From positions 1-64,000 of the forward strand of contig QQNF01000001.1 in NCBI GenBank assembly GCA_003402705.1: 64,000 bases of DNA, in the 5' to 3' direction. The notes beneath the pieces are model-generated. The model was not told the DNA's origin. It was given only the letters and a program-made list of their open reading frames with translations, and made no database searches. The position numbers were made by a program, and so were the translations under genes. Shown in pieces: positions 7,129 through 16,201 of this stretch (the first letter of the stretch is position 1; the number at the start of each line of letters is the position of its first letter). Source of the DNA: Verrucomicrobiota bacterium. GTDB lineage: Bacteria > Verrucomicrobiota > Verrucomicrobiia > Verrucomicrobiales > V1-33.

Positions 7129-8313
7129 ATGGAACACGTCGACGTCCTCATCGCCGGCGCAGGCTTCTCAGGCCTCGTGCTCGCCGAACGCTGCGCCGCT
7201 CACGGCCTCAAAACCGTCGTCATCGAAAAACGCCACCACATCGGCGGCAACGCCTTCGACCGCACCGACTCCAATGGCGTCCTCTACCACGCCTACGGCC
7301 CTCACTACTTCCGCACCAACAGCCGCCGCGTCCGCGAATACCTCTCGCGCTTCACAGAATGGCAGCACGTCACCTACCGCATCCAGAGCTGGACCCACGG
7401 CCGCTACTGGAGCTTCCCAGTCAACCTCACCACATGGGAACAACTCACCGGCAGACAAGGCTCCGAAGCCGATTTCGCCCAGTGGCTCGAGCAGTCACGC
7501 ATCCCCTGCCCTAACCCTACCAACAGCGAGGAATTCATCCTCTCCGTCGCCGGCCCAGAATTCTACGAACGCTTCTTCCACGGCTACACCCGCAAACAAT
7601 GGGGCCGCGAACCCCGCGACCTCGACGCCTCCGTCTGCGCTCGCATCCCCATCCGCACCTCCCGCGACGACCGCTACCTCCGCGAAGACTTCCAGGCCCT
7701 CCCCGCCCACGGCTACACCCGCATGTTCGAACGGCTCATCGACGCCTCCCCTAACCTCCGCCTCCTCCTCGACACGGACTTCATGGACGCCCGCCGCCAC
7801 TTCCACGCCACCCACACCATCTACTCCGGCCCCATCGACGCCTACTTCGGCTTCCGCCACGGCCGCCTCCCATGGCGCTCCCTCCGCTTCGAAACCGAAT
7901 CCCTCACCAGCGCCGACCTCATCGCCGCCAACCGCTCCCACATCTCCGGCCACACGGACTTCTGGCAACCCGCCCTTCAGGTCAACTACCCTAACGACTT
8001 CGACTTCACCCGCATCGTCGAAATCAAACACGCCACCGCCCAGCAGACCCCGCACACCAACCTCGTCCGCGAATTCCCACTCGCCGACGCCCCGGACCGC
8101 GAACCCTACTACCCCATCCCCGCCCCGGATACCAAGGCCCTCTACGCCCAGTACAAGGCCCTCGCCGCCTCCGAACCCTCCGTCAGCTTCTGCGGCCGCC
8201 TCGCCACCTATCAATACTACAATATGGACCAGGTCACCGGCATGGCCCTCCACGAATTCGACCGCCTCACCAGCCCCACCGGCCCCTTCGCCGGCCTCGT
8301 CACCGTTCCCTGA
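7129..8313 (+). CDS. glf: UDP-galactopyranose mutase
   Basis: A 394-residue flavoprotein of the family's usual length. The N terminus has the FAD dinucleotide-binding motif (LIAGAGFSGLVLAERCA) with a downstream acidic residue in VVIEKR and the IGGNAFD motif typical of Glf. GPHYFRTN and the segment RKQWGREP are also family hallmarks. The enzyme interconverts UDP-galactopyranose and UDP-galactofuranose, so the polymer probably contains galactofuranose. It is the first biosynthetic gene after the two regulators. Confidence 0.95.
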   Translation: MEHVDVLIAGAGFSGLVLAERCAAHGLKTVVIEKRHHIGGNAFDRTDSNGVLYHAYGPHYFRTNSRRVREYLSRFTEWQHVTYRIQSWTHGRYWSFPVNLTTWEQLTGRQGSEADFAQWLEQSRIPCPNPTNSEEFILSVAGPEFYERFFHGYTRKQWGREPRDLDASVCARIPIRTSRDDRYLREDFQALPAHGYTRMFERLIDASPNLRLLLDTDFMDARRHFHATHTIYSGPIDAYFGFRHGRLPWRSLRFETESLTSADLIAANRSHISGHTDFWQPALQVNYPNDFDFTRIVEIKHATAQQTPHTNLVREFPLADAPDREPYYPIPAPDTKALYAQYKALAASEPSVSFCGRLATYQYYNMDQVTGMALHEFDRLTSPTGPFAGLVTVP

Positions 8314-8369
8314 CATCTCCTCCTCCTCCTCCCTCCTCTCCTTCTCAACGCCCGACCCTCTCCGCTCCC

Positions 8370-9686
8370 ATGACCCCTAAAGACAAACTCGCCTCCGGCT
8401 CCGCCACCATCGGCGTCCTCGGCCTCGGCTACGTCGGCCTCCCCCTCGTCCTCGGCTTCGCAGAAAAAAATATCCGCGTCATCGGCTTCGACGTCGATCA
8501 ACGCAAAGTCGACGCCCTCAACTCCGGCAACTCCTACATCCAGCACATCTCCCCAGACCGCGTCTCCTCCGCCGTCTCCGCCGGCACGCTCTCCGCCACC
8601 ACCGACTTCTCACGCATCCCCGAAGCCGACGTCATCATCATCTGCGTCCCCACCCCGCTCAACAGCCACCACGAACCAGACCTCTCCTTCGTCCGCGCCA
8701 CCCGCGACACCATCCTCCCCCACCTCCGCCCTAACCAACTCGTCTGCCTCGAAAGCACCACCTACCCAGGCACCACCGACGAGGAATTCCTCCTCCAGAT
8801 CCGCTCCCGCGGCTTCTCCCCAGGCTCTGACTTCTTCCTCGTCTTCTCCCCGGAACGCGAAGACCCAGGCAACCCCGACTTCCACGGCACCGGCATCCCC
8901 AAAGTCGTCGGCGGCTTCTCACCAGCCTGTCTCGAACAGGGCCTCGCCACCTACGGAGCCATCTACCAGAAGGTCGTCCCCGTTTCCTCCACCCGCGTCG
9001 CAGAAATGGTCAAACTCCTCGAAAACATCTTCCGCGCCGTCAACATCGGCCTCGTCAACGAAATGAAAATCGTCGCCGATGCCATGGGCATCGACATCTG
9101 GGAAGTCATCAACGCCGCCAAAACCAAACCCTTCGGCTTCACCGCCTTCTACCCAGGCCCAGGCCTCGGCGGCCACTGCATCCCCATCGATCCCTTCTAC
9201 CTCACATGGAAAGCCCGCGAGTTCGGCATCCACACGCGCTTCATCGAACTCGCCGGCGAAATCAACGAGGGCATGCCCCACTACGTCGTCCGCCGCGTCG
9301 CCGAACGTCTCAACCAGAACCGCAAAGCCCTCAACGGCTCACGCATCCTCATCATGGGCCTCGCCTATAAAGCCAACGTCGATGACATGCGCGAAAGCCC
9401 CACCTTCAAACTCTTCGATCTCCTCAAGGCCCAGGGCGCAGAAATCGCCTTCCACGACCCTCACATCCCCGTCATCACTCCCACCCGCGAGCACGCCGAA
9501 TACACCGGCCTCCAGAGCATCCCGTGGAACCGCGAATCCGTCGGCTCCTTCGACGTCGTCCTCATCTCCACTCACCACCTCGCCGTCAATCTCACGGAGC
9601 TAGCCGCATGGGCCCCCGTCATCGTCGATACCCGCAACGCGATGGCCTCCACCCCCACCGCCCCGGGCCAGGTCACTAAAGCCTGA
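8370..9686 (+). CDS. wbpA: UDP-N-acetylglucosamine 6-dehydrogenase (WbpA type)
   Basis: A 438-residue nucleotide sugar dehydrogenase. The NAD-binding Rossmann motif is GVLGLGYVGLPL (residues 16-27), and the catalytic cysteine is C270 in GLGGHCIPIDPF. The C-terminal UDP-binding domain includes RILIMGLAYKANVDDMRESP. The WbpA/WbpO/WecC group oxidises C6 of UDP-GlcNAc (or an epimer) to the uronic acid. The next genes match WbpB, WbpD and WbpE, so UDP-GlcNAcA is the likely product. Confidence 0.9.
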   Translation: MTPKDKLASGSATIGVLGLGYVGLPLVLGFAEKNIRVIGFDVDQRKVDALNSGNSYIQHISPDRVSSAVSAGTLSATTDFSRIPEADVIIICVPTPLNSHHEPDLSFVRATRDTILPHLRPNQLVCLESTTYPGTTDEEFLLQIRSRGFSPGSDFFLVFSPEREDPGNPDFHGTGIPKVVGGFSPACLEQGLATYGAIYQKVVPVSSTRVAEMVKLLENIFRAVNIGLVNEMKIVADAMGIDIWEVINAAKTKPFGFTAFYPGPGLGGHCIPIDPFYLTWKAREFGIHTRFIELAGEINEGMPHYVVRRVAERLNQNRKALNGSRILIMGLAYKANVDDMRESPTFKLFDLLKAQGAEIAFHDPHIPVITPTREHAEYTGLQSIPWNRESVGSFDVVLISTHHLAVNLTELAAWAPVIVDTRNAMASTPTAPGQVTKA

Positions 9687-9711
9687 TCAACCCCTCCTCA
9701 CCCTAACGACC

Positions 9712-10659
9712 ATGGAACCATCGATCGCCGCCGTCGGAGCAGGAGCATGGGGCAAAAACATCGTCCGCACGCTCCACCAGATGGGCGCTCTCCACTCCAT
9801 CGTCGAACCCTCGCCAGCCCTCCGCGACGCCGCCTCCACCGCCTGCCCCGGCGTCCCCACCGTCTCCCACATCAGCGAAATCCTCGCCAATGACTCCATC
9901 CGCGCCGTCACCCTCGCCACCCCAGCCCCCACTCACCATTCGCTAGCCAAAGCCTGTCTCCTCGCCGGCAAGGACGTCTTCGTCGAAAAACCCATGACGC
10001 TCACCGCCGCCGAAGCCGAAGACCTCGTCGCCACCGCCGACCATCTCGGCCGCGTCCTCATGACCGGCCACCTCCTCCTCTACAAACCAGCCGTCGTCTT
10101 CCTCCGCAACTGGCTCGCCGCAGGCCACCTCGGCCGCATCTTCTCCTATCACCAGGAACGCATGAAACTCGGCAAGGCCCGCGCCGTCGAAAACGCCCTC
10201 TGGAGTCTCGGCGTCCACGACGTCGCCGCTCTCCTCTTCATCGCCAACGCCACCCCCTCCCACGTCTCCTTCTCCGGCCACTGCGGGCTCCAACCCGGCA
10301 TTGAGGACGACACCTACCTCCACATGACGTTCCCCGACGGCCGCGCCGCCCACCTCCACAACTCATGGCTCTGGCCCGAAGACCGCCGCGGCCTCCGCAT
10401 CATCGGCGAACTCGGCATGCTCTCCTACGACGAAAAATCCGAATCCGTCACCCTACACCGCAAAACCATCGACCACGCCCTCAACCACTCCGACGCCGGC
10501 GCCGAACTCCTCTTCTCCGCTCCCCAGGACTTCCAGGCCCTCCGCGCGGAACTCGAACACTTCACCGACTGCATCCGCTCCCGCGCCACCCCGCGCTCCT
10601 GCGGCCGCAACGGGCTCGACGTCATCCGCGTCCTCGAACGCGCCGCCACCCCAGCCTGA
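9712..10659 (+). CDS. wbpB: Gfo/Idh/MocA oxidoreductase (WbpB-like)
   Basis: A 315-residue NAD(P)-dependent oxidoreductase. The Rossmann motif is AAVGAGAWGKNIVRTL at the N terminus. The catalytic-loop lysine is K93 in VFVEKPMTL, the family's EKP motif. In the Wbp pathway WbpB oxidises the 3-hydroxyl of UDP-GlcNAcA to the 3-keto sugar used by the aminotransferase WbpE. Its place between wbpA and the acetyltransferase and aminotransferase genes supports this assignment over other family members. Confidence 0.83.
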   Translation: MEPSIAAVGAGAWGKNIVRTLHQMGALHSIVEPSPALRDAASTACPGVPTVSHISEILANDSIRAVTLATPAPTHHSLAKACLLAGKDVFVEKPMTLTAAEAEDLVATADHLGRVLMTGHLLLYKPAVVFLRNWLAAGHLGRIFSYHQERMKLGKARAVENALWSLGVHDVAALLFIANATPSHVSFSGHCGLQPGIEDDTYLHMTFPDGRAAHLHNSWLWPEDRRGLRIIGELGMLSYDEKSESVTLHRKTIDHALNHSDAGAELLFSAPQDFQALRAELEHFTDCIRSRATPRSCGRNGLDVIRVLERAATPA

Positions 10660-10675
10660 CCTTCCCTCCTAACCC

Positions 10676-12355
10676 ATGGCCGCCCCGCGTCACTTCCTCA
10701 TCATCGCCGTCTGCCTCGCCCTCACCGGCGTCCTCTTCGCAGGCGCATTCTCGTCATGGCCCTCCGCCGAGATCGATGTCGAAATGTACCCGTCCTTCTC
10801 AGAAGCCTCCCACGGCGGCTGGCTCGCCGCCCTCACCATGGACCGGGCCCAGAACCCAGCCATCAGTCTCCCCTACGCCGGCTGGCCCCCCCTCCACGGT
10901 CTCCTCGTCTGCCTCGCCGGAAAAGCCGGACTCTCCTTCAAGGCCGCCGTCGCAGCCGTCAACTCCCTCGCCCTCCTCCTCTCCGCCGCCGCCGCCGCTC
11001 GTCTCCTCCGCCTCCTCAATCTCCCCGCTGCCCAGCTCGCCGCCGCCGCCGTCGTCCTCTTCAGCGCCGCCTCATGGGTCACCGCCACCATGGCCTTCGC
11101 CCACATCCTCACTCCCCTCGCCCTCCTCCTCGGCATCTCCGACTTCATCGTCTCCTCTAACGCTTCCTCCTCTTCCCGCGCACGCCCGCTCGCCCTAGCC
11201 GCCCTCGCAGGCTTCTTCTGCGCCTCCATGAACTGGGCCGCCTTCTTCATCGCCCCTGCCGTCGTCGTCGCCTCATGGTGGCTCCGCCGCCACCCTGACA
11301 CTTCCCCAGCCACCCGCTCCTCCACCTTCTCAGCCACCCTCCGCTGGGCCGCCGCCTTCACCCTCGGCACCATCCTCTTCTTCATCCTCTTCAAAACCAT
11401 CAACCTCGCCGCCAGTCGCGACCCCGGCGCGCTCCTCGCCGCCTCCTCCGGCAACCTCGACCGCTTCAAGGAACGCGCCCTCCCCACCCCTGGCAAACTC
11501 GCCGGTGCCGCCTTCTTCACCGCCGCACGCTGCACCGTCGCCGCCATCGTTCTCCTCGCCGCCGCCGCCGCCGCACGCCGCTCCCGCTCGTGGCTCCCAG
11601 CCTCCACCCCAGCTCCCGCACGCATCGCCGCCCTCGCCCTCCTCCTCGCACCCCTCGGCTTCATCGCCGCCCTCTCCGGCGAAATGGCCGTCCCCGCTCA
11701 CACGTTCCACTCCCGCCTCTTCATCCCATGGGCCGCTCTCTCCGCCGCCCTCTGGTTCCCTGCGCTCTCCACTCGCGCCCGCACCGCTGGCATCGCCCTC
11801 CTCGCCGCTTCCTCCGCCTTCGCCGTCTGGGGCGGCCGCTTCCTCCCGGACTCCCTCACCGGCAGCCCAGCCCTCGACTGGATGGCCCCAGGCTTCGCCG
11901 CTCCAGGCAATCTCCCCGTCGCCTTCTCCAATAGCGCCTTCTCTCCTTCCTCCGTCGCCCGCACCCTCACCAAACAAGCCGCCGCCAACTCCCTCCCGCT
12001 CCTCGCCTCTCGCCACTCCGACGCTCGCGGAAAAATCATCGCATGGCTCGAATCCCACCGCGACTTCATCCGCTCTAACACTTCCCCGGACGATGTCATC
12101 CTCGGCTGGCACCACATGGGCATCGTCGCCCCATGGGCCCTCGACCGCACCGTCCTCGGCAGCCCAGACAACGCCGCCGTCAGCCGTCTCGCCGCCGCCT
12201 GCCTCAAACACCTCCCGCCCCAGCAACTCGTCATCCCCGTCCCCGCTGGCACCCAGCCCGAATCCATCTCCGCCGCCCTCAACCTCCCGGACATCCGCTG
12301 GTCCCTCTCCGCCTCCTCCTCCGACCTCTCCCTCTTCCGCGGCACCAAACCCTGA
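10676..12355 (+). CDS. Polytopic membrane protein, possibly a GT39/GT83-like glycosyltransferase
   Basis: A 559-residue protein with an N-terminal hydrophobic segment (FLIIAVCLALTGVLFAGAF) and about ten further hydrophobic stretches rich in Ala and Leu. The first loop contains SAEIDVEMYPSF, with acidic residues where GT-C enzymes carry their catalytic acid. The C-terminal 150 residues are soluble. The overall layout matches bacterial GT-C glycosyltransferases, but I see no diagnostic motif, so a structural or transport role is possible. It sits between wbpB and wbpD. Confidence 0.6.
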   Translation: MAAPRHFLIIAVCLALTGVLFAGAFSSWPSAEIDVEMYPSFSEASHGGWLAALTMDRAQNPAISLPYAGWPPLHGLLVCLAGKAGLSFKAAVAAVNSLALLLSAAAAARLLRLLNLPAAQLAAAAVVLFSAASWVTATMAFAHILTPLALLLGISDFIVSSNASSSSRARPLALAALAGFFCASMNWAAFFIAPAVVVASWWLRRHPDTSPATRSSTFSATLRWAAAFTLGTILFFILFKTINLAASRDPGALLAASSGNLDRFKERALPTPGKLAGAAFFTAARCTVAAIVLLAAAAAARRSRSWLPASTPAPARIAALALLLAPLGFIAALSGEMAVPAHTFHSRLFIPWAALSAALWFPALSTRARTAGIALLAASSAFAVWGGRFLPDSLTGSPALDWMAPGFAAPGNLPVAFSNSAFSPSSVARTLTKQAAANSLPLLASRHSDARGKIIAWLESHRDFIRSNTSPDDVILGWHHMGIVAPWALDRTVLGSPDNAAVSRLAAACLKHLPPQQLVIPVPAGTQPESISAALNLPDIRWSLSASSSDLSLFRGTKP

Positions 12356-12368
12356 CTCCCCCCACACC

Positions 12369-13016
12369 ATGGCCTTCTTCGCCCACCCCACCGCCATCAT
12401 CGATTCCCCCGTCTCCATCGGCGACGGCACCAAAGTCTGGCACTTCGCTCACATCTGCCCAGGCGCTTCCATCGGCACCAACTGCATCTTCGGCCAGAAT
12501 ACCATGGTCGCCAACGACGTCGTCATCGGCAGCAACGTCAAAGTCCAGAACAACGTCGCCATCTACACCGGCACCACCATCGAAGACGATGTCTTCCTCG
12601 GCCCCTCCTGCGTTCTCACTAACGTCACCAACCCACGCAGTCAGGTCAAACGCCACAGTCTCTACGAACACACCCTCATCCGCCGCGGCACCACCATCGG
12701 AGCCAACGCCACCATCGTCTGCGGCATCACCCTCGGACGCTACGCCTTCATCGCCGCCGGAGCCGTCGTCGCTCGCGATGTCCCCGACTACGGCTTCATC
12801 GTCGGCGTCCCCGGCCGCCTCAAAGGCTGGATGAGCCGCCACGGCCACCTCCTCCAGTTCAATGCCGACGGGCTCGCCACCTGCCCGGAATCCAACTTCT
12901 CCTACCGTCTCGAAAACAATACCGTCCGCTGTCTCTCGCTCGACGAAGACCTCCCTCTCCCGGACCATCTCGCCACCGGCACCACCTCCTACGACTCCTT
13001 CAAATCCCTCTCCTGA
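12369..13016 (+). CDS. wbpD: UDP-2-acetamido-3-amino-2,3-dideoxyglucuronate N-acetyltransferase (WbpD-like)
   Basis: A 215-residue hexapeptide-repeat protein. Left-handed beta-helix repeats run through residues 8-145 (for example PVSIGDGTKVWHFAHI and IGSNVKVQNNVAIYTG). The region around TLIRRGTTIGANATIVCG is strongly WbpD-like. The family uses acetyl-CoA to acetylate the 3-amino group made by WbpE. The in-frame sequence upstream of ATG 12369 belongs to another reading frame of the membrane protein and is not part of this gene. Confidence 0.9.
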   Translation: MAFFAHPTAIIDSPVSIGDGTKVWHFAHICPGASIGTNCIFGQNTMVANDVVIGSNVKVQNNVAIYTGTTIEDDVFLGPSCVLTNVTNPRSQVKRHSLYEHTLIRRGTTIGANATIVCGITLGRYAFIAAGAVVARDVPDYGFIVGVPGRLKGWMSRHGHLLQFNADGLATCPESNFSYRLENNTVRCLSLDEDLPLPDHLATGTTSYDSFKSLS

Positions 13017-13042
13017 TCTCTCCCCCCCACCCCATCACCGCC

Positions 13043-14236
13043 ATGAATGTCCCTCTCCTCGACGTCAACGCCCAGAATCTCCCCCTCGAAGCGGAACTCA
13101 CCGCCGCCTTCACCAAGGTCCTCCGCAGCGGCCAGTTCATCATGGGCCCCGAAGTCGATGCCCTCGAAAAAGAGTGCGCCGCCATGGTCCACGCCTCCCA
13201 CGGCATCGGCTGTTCCTCCGGCACCGACGCCATCCTCCTCGCCCTCATGGCCCTCGGCATCGGCCCCGGCGACGAGGTCCTCGTCCCCACCTTCACCTTC
13301 TTCGCCACCGCCGGCTGCGTCTCCCGCACCGGTGCCACCCCCGTCTTCGTCGACGCCTGCCCAGTCTGCTTCAACATCGACGTCTCCAAAGCCGCCGCCA
13401 AAATCACCCCGAAAACCAAAGCCATCATCCCCGTCCACCTCTTCGGCCAAAGCGCCGACATGGACGCCATCATGGCCCTCGCCAACGCCCATAACCTCTT
13501 CGTCATCGAAGACGGTGCCCAGGCCATCGGCGCTCTCTACAAGGGCCGCCCCGTCGGCTCCATCGGCCACTTCGGCACCTACAGCTTCTTCCCCTCCAAA
13601 AACCTCGGCGGCTTCGGCGACGGCGGTCTCCTCGTCACCAGCGACGACACCCTCGCCGATCGCGCCCGTCTCCTCCGCACCCACGGCTCAAAACCCAAGT
13701 ACTATCACAAAGCCGTCGGCGGCAACTTCCGCCTCGACCCGCTCCAGGCCGCTCTCCTCCGCGTCAAACTCGCCCACTACAGCGAGTACACCACCCGCCG
13801 CCAGGCCAACGCCGCACACTACTCCTCAGCCCTCGCCCAACTCCCCGGCGTCGTCCCCGCCGACCCCGCCCACTGCAAATGCGCCGTCTCTCAGGACGCA
13901 TGGCTCGCCGAATCCGGCGCACGCATCGTCCTCCCCGTCCCCTACGCCCACAATTCCCACATCTGGAACCAGTTCACCCTCCGCATCATCGGCCCCGGCC
14001 AGCGCGACGCCTTCAAAAACCACCTCTCTTCCCTCGGCATCGGCTGCGAAATCTACTACCCTGTCACCATGGACCAGCAGGAATGCTTCGCCTACACCTC
14101 CGACACCGCCCGCGCCGACTGCGCCACCGCTCACCGTCTCGCCTCGGAAGTCATCAGCATCCCCATCTTCCCGGAACTCTCCGCTCCACAGCGCGACGCC
14201 GTCATCGCCGCCGTCGCTTCCTTCCTCGCCGCCTGA
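13043..14236 (+). CDS. wbpE: DegT/DnrJ/EryC1 sugar aminotransferase (WbpE-like)
   Basis: A 397-residue PLP-dependent aminotransferase. The cofactor-binding lysine is K186 in SFFPSKNLGGFGD. The substrate loop includes GIGCSSGTDAILLALMALGI. Within the Wbp pathway it transfers an amino group from glutamate to C3 of the 3-keto uronic acid. It completes the four-gene WbpA/B/E/D set, giving a UDP-2,3-diacetamido-2,3-dideoxyglucuronic acid. The C2 epimerase WbpI, which would give the manno form, is not present in the window. Confidence 0.9.
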   Translation: MNVPLLDVNAQNLPLEAELTAAFTKVLRSGQFIMGPEVDALEKECAAMVHASHGIGCSSGTDAILLALMALGIGPGDEVLVPTFTFFATAGCVSRTGATPVFVDACPVCFNIDVSKAAAKITPKTKAIIPVHLFGQSADMDAIMALANAHNLFVIEDGAQAIGALYKGRPVGSIGHFGTYSFFPSKNLGGFGDGGLLVTSDDTLADRARLLRTHGSKPKYYHKAVGGNFRLDPLQAALLRVKLAHYSEYTTRRQANAAHYSSALAQLPGVVPADPAHCKCAVSQDAWLAESGARIVLPVPYAHNSHIWNQFTLRIIGPGQRDAFKNHLSSLGIGCEIYYPVTMDQQECFAYTSDTARADCATAHRLASEVISIPIFPELSAPQRDAVIAAVASFLAA

Positions 14237-14259
14237 AACCCTAACTTCTCATCACCTCC

Positions 14260-15042
14260 ATGAAAGTCGTCATCCTCTGCGGCGGTAAAGGCACCCGCCT
14301 CCGCGAAGAAACTGAGTTCCGCCCCAAACCCATGGTCCCCATCGGCGGCAAACCCATCCTCTGGCACATCATGAAAACCTACGCCCATCACGGCCATCGC
14401 GAGTTCATCCTCTGCCTCGGCTACAAGGGCGACATGATCAAAGAATACTTCCGCAACTACCTCTGGAATACCTGCGACGTCACCCTCAAACTCGGACACG
14501 ACGCCGAAGCCGTCTTCCATAACCACCACGACGAGGAAGACTGGAGCGTCACCCTCGCAGACACCGGCGAAGACTCCATGACCGCCTATCGCGTCAAGCA
14601 GATCCAGCGCTACATCCCCGCAGGCGAACCGTTCCTCCTCACCTACGGCGACGGGGTCTCCTCCCTCGACATCAACAAATCCATCGCCTCCCACAACGCC
14701 GCCGGCAAGGTCTGCACCATCACCGCCGTCCACCCAGCAGGCCGCTTCGGCTCCATGCGCGTCGAAGAAGACGGCGCCATCTCCTCCTTCGAAGAAAAAC
14801 CCCAATTCGAAAAAACCCTCATCAACGGCGGCTACATGGTCTGCGATCACTCCATGTTCAATTACCTCCCCGACGACCCGGACGTCATGCTCGAACGCGC
14901 CCCCATGGACAAGCTCGTCGCCGACGGACAGCTCAACGCCTACCGCCACACCGCCTTCTGGCAACCCATGGACACCTATCAGGAAGCCCAGCACCTCAAC
15001 CGTCTCTGGGCCGACGGCGACGCCCCATGGAAGGTCTGGTAA
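14260..15042 (+). CDS. rfbF: Glucose-1-phosphate cytidylyltransferase
   Basis: A 260-residue nucleotidyltransferase of standard length. The N-terminal signature is GGKGTRLREETEFRPKPM. Acidic metal-binding residues are in LLTYGDGVS, and EEKPQFEK is present. RfbF makes CDP-glucose from CTP and glucose-1-phosphate, the first step of CDP-3,6-dideoxyhexose synthesis. It is followed by rfbG and rfbH. Its codon use matches the C-rich style of the upstream genes. Confidence 0.94.
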   Translation: MKVVILCGGKGTRLREETEFRPKPMVPIGGKPILWHIMKTYAHHGHREFILCLGYKGDMIKEYFRNYLWNTCDVTLKLGHDAEAVFHNHHDEEDWSVTLADTGEDSMTAYRVKQIQRYIPAGEPFLLTYGDGVSSLDINKSIASHNAAGKVCTITAVHPAGRFGSMRVEEDGAISSFEEKPQFEKTLINGGYMVCDHSMFNYLPDDPDVMLERAPMDKLVADGQLNAYRHTAFWQPMDTYQEAQHLNRLWADGDAPWKVW

Positions 15043-15068
15043 CCAACCCGCCCTAATCTCCCGCAGCC

Positions 15069-16187
15069 ATGCCCGCCCCCTTTCACGACCTCTTCCGCAA
15101 CCGCCGCGTCCTCGTCACCGGCCACACCGGTTTCAAAGGCGCATGGCTCTCGGAATGGCTCCTCGCCCTCGGCGCTGAAGTCCACGGCTACGCCCTCGAC
15201 CCACTCCCCCACGCCCTCCTCTTCGACCAGCTCAACCTCCACCACCGCATCGCCGCCGACCACCGCGCCGATATCATGGACCGCGCTCACCTCGCCGCCG
15301 TCACCCGCGACACCGCACCAGACTTCGTCTTCCACCTAGCCGCCCAACCGCTCGTCCGCCTCTCCTACGACCAACCCGTCGAAACCTTCGCCGTCAATGT
15401 CATGGGCTCGGTCCACATGCTCGACGCCCTCCGTCTCGCCGCGCACCCCTGCACCGTCATCATGGTCACCACTGACAAGTGCTACGAAAACCGCGAGTGG
15501 CTCCACCCCTACCGCGAATCCGACCCCATGGGCGGTCACGACCCCTACAGCGCTAGCAAAGGAGCCGCAGAAATCGCCATCGCCGCCTACCGCCGCTCGT
15601 TCTTCGATTCCCCGGACTCCCCAGTCCGAGTCGCCAGCGCACGCGCCGGCAATGTCATCGGCGGCGGCGACTGGGCCCCCGACCGCATCGTCCCCGACGC
15701 CATCCGCGCCGTCCTCGCAGGCCAGCCCGTCCCCGTCCGCAACCCCCACGCCACCCGCCCGTGGCAGCACGTCCTCGAACCCCTCAGCGGCTACCTCCAG
15801 CTCGCCGCTGCCATCCACGCCGCCTCCCACCACCTCCCCAGCGCGTCCTCCGCACCCCTCGACGCCCTAACTTCCGGCTTCAACTTCGGCCCCGCCGTCT
15901 CCGCGAACCAATCCGTCGGCTCGCTCGTCGCCGCTCTCCTCTCCCACACCGGCGGCTCATGGACCACCGCCGCAGACCCCTCCGCCCCTCACGAAGCCTC
16001 CAAACTCCACCTCGCCACCGAAAAAGCCTATCACCTCCTCGGCTGGGAACCCGCATGGCAGTTCCCCGATACCGTCCGCATGACCGCCTCATGGTACCTC
16101 CAATCCGCCAAAGGCGCAGACCCAGCCAACCTCACCCGCTCCCAAATTTTGGACTACGCCGCCATCGGCATCCGCACGACCAACTAA
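15069..16187 (+). CDS. rfbG: CDP-glucose 4,6-dehydratase
   Basis: A 372-residue extended short-chain dehydrogenase. The NAD-binding motif is VTGHTGFKGAWLSEWLL (residues 16-32), and the catalytic Tyr-x3-Lys is in DPYSASKGAAEI. The length and segments such as ARAGNVIGGGDWAPDRIVPD are typical of RfbG. It converts CDP-glucose to CDP-4-keto-6-deoxyglucose, the substrate of RfbH. It is the last C-rich-style gene before the change in codon use at 16.2 kb. Confidence 0.94.
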   Translation: MPAPFHDLFRNRRVLVTGHTGFKGAWLSEWLLALGAEVHGYALDPLPHALLFDQLNLHHRIAADHRADIMDRAHLAAVTRDTAPDFVFHLAAQPLVRLSYDQPVETFAVNVMGSVHMLDALRLAAHPCTVIMVTTDKCYENREWLHPYRESDPMGGHDPYSASKGAAEIAIAAYRRSFFDSPDSPVRVASARAGNVIGGGDWAPDRIVPDAIRAVLAGQPVPVRNPHATRPWQHVLEPLSGYLQLAAAIHAASHHLPSASSAPLDALTSGFNFGPAVSANQSVGSLVAALLSHTGGSWTTAADPSAPHEASKLHLATEKAYHLLGWEPAWQFPDTVRMTASWYLQSAKGADPANLTRSQILDYAAIGIRTTN

Positions 16188-16201
16188 CTCAACCGAAGAA
16201 C

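Noticed and set aside
7495-8316. Minus-strand frame over glf
   Set aside because: Shadow of the C-ending codon bias; no motif.
11505-12368. In-frame extension upstream of the acetyltransferase
   Set aside because: Pro/Ser-rich and in a different frame from the membrane gene it overlaps; the acetyltransferase starts at ATG 12369.
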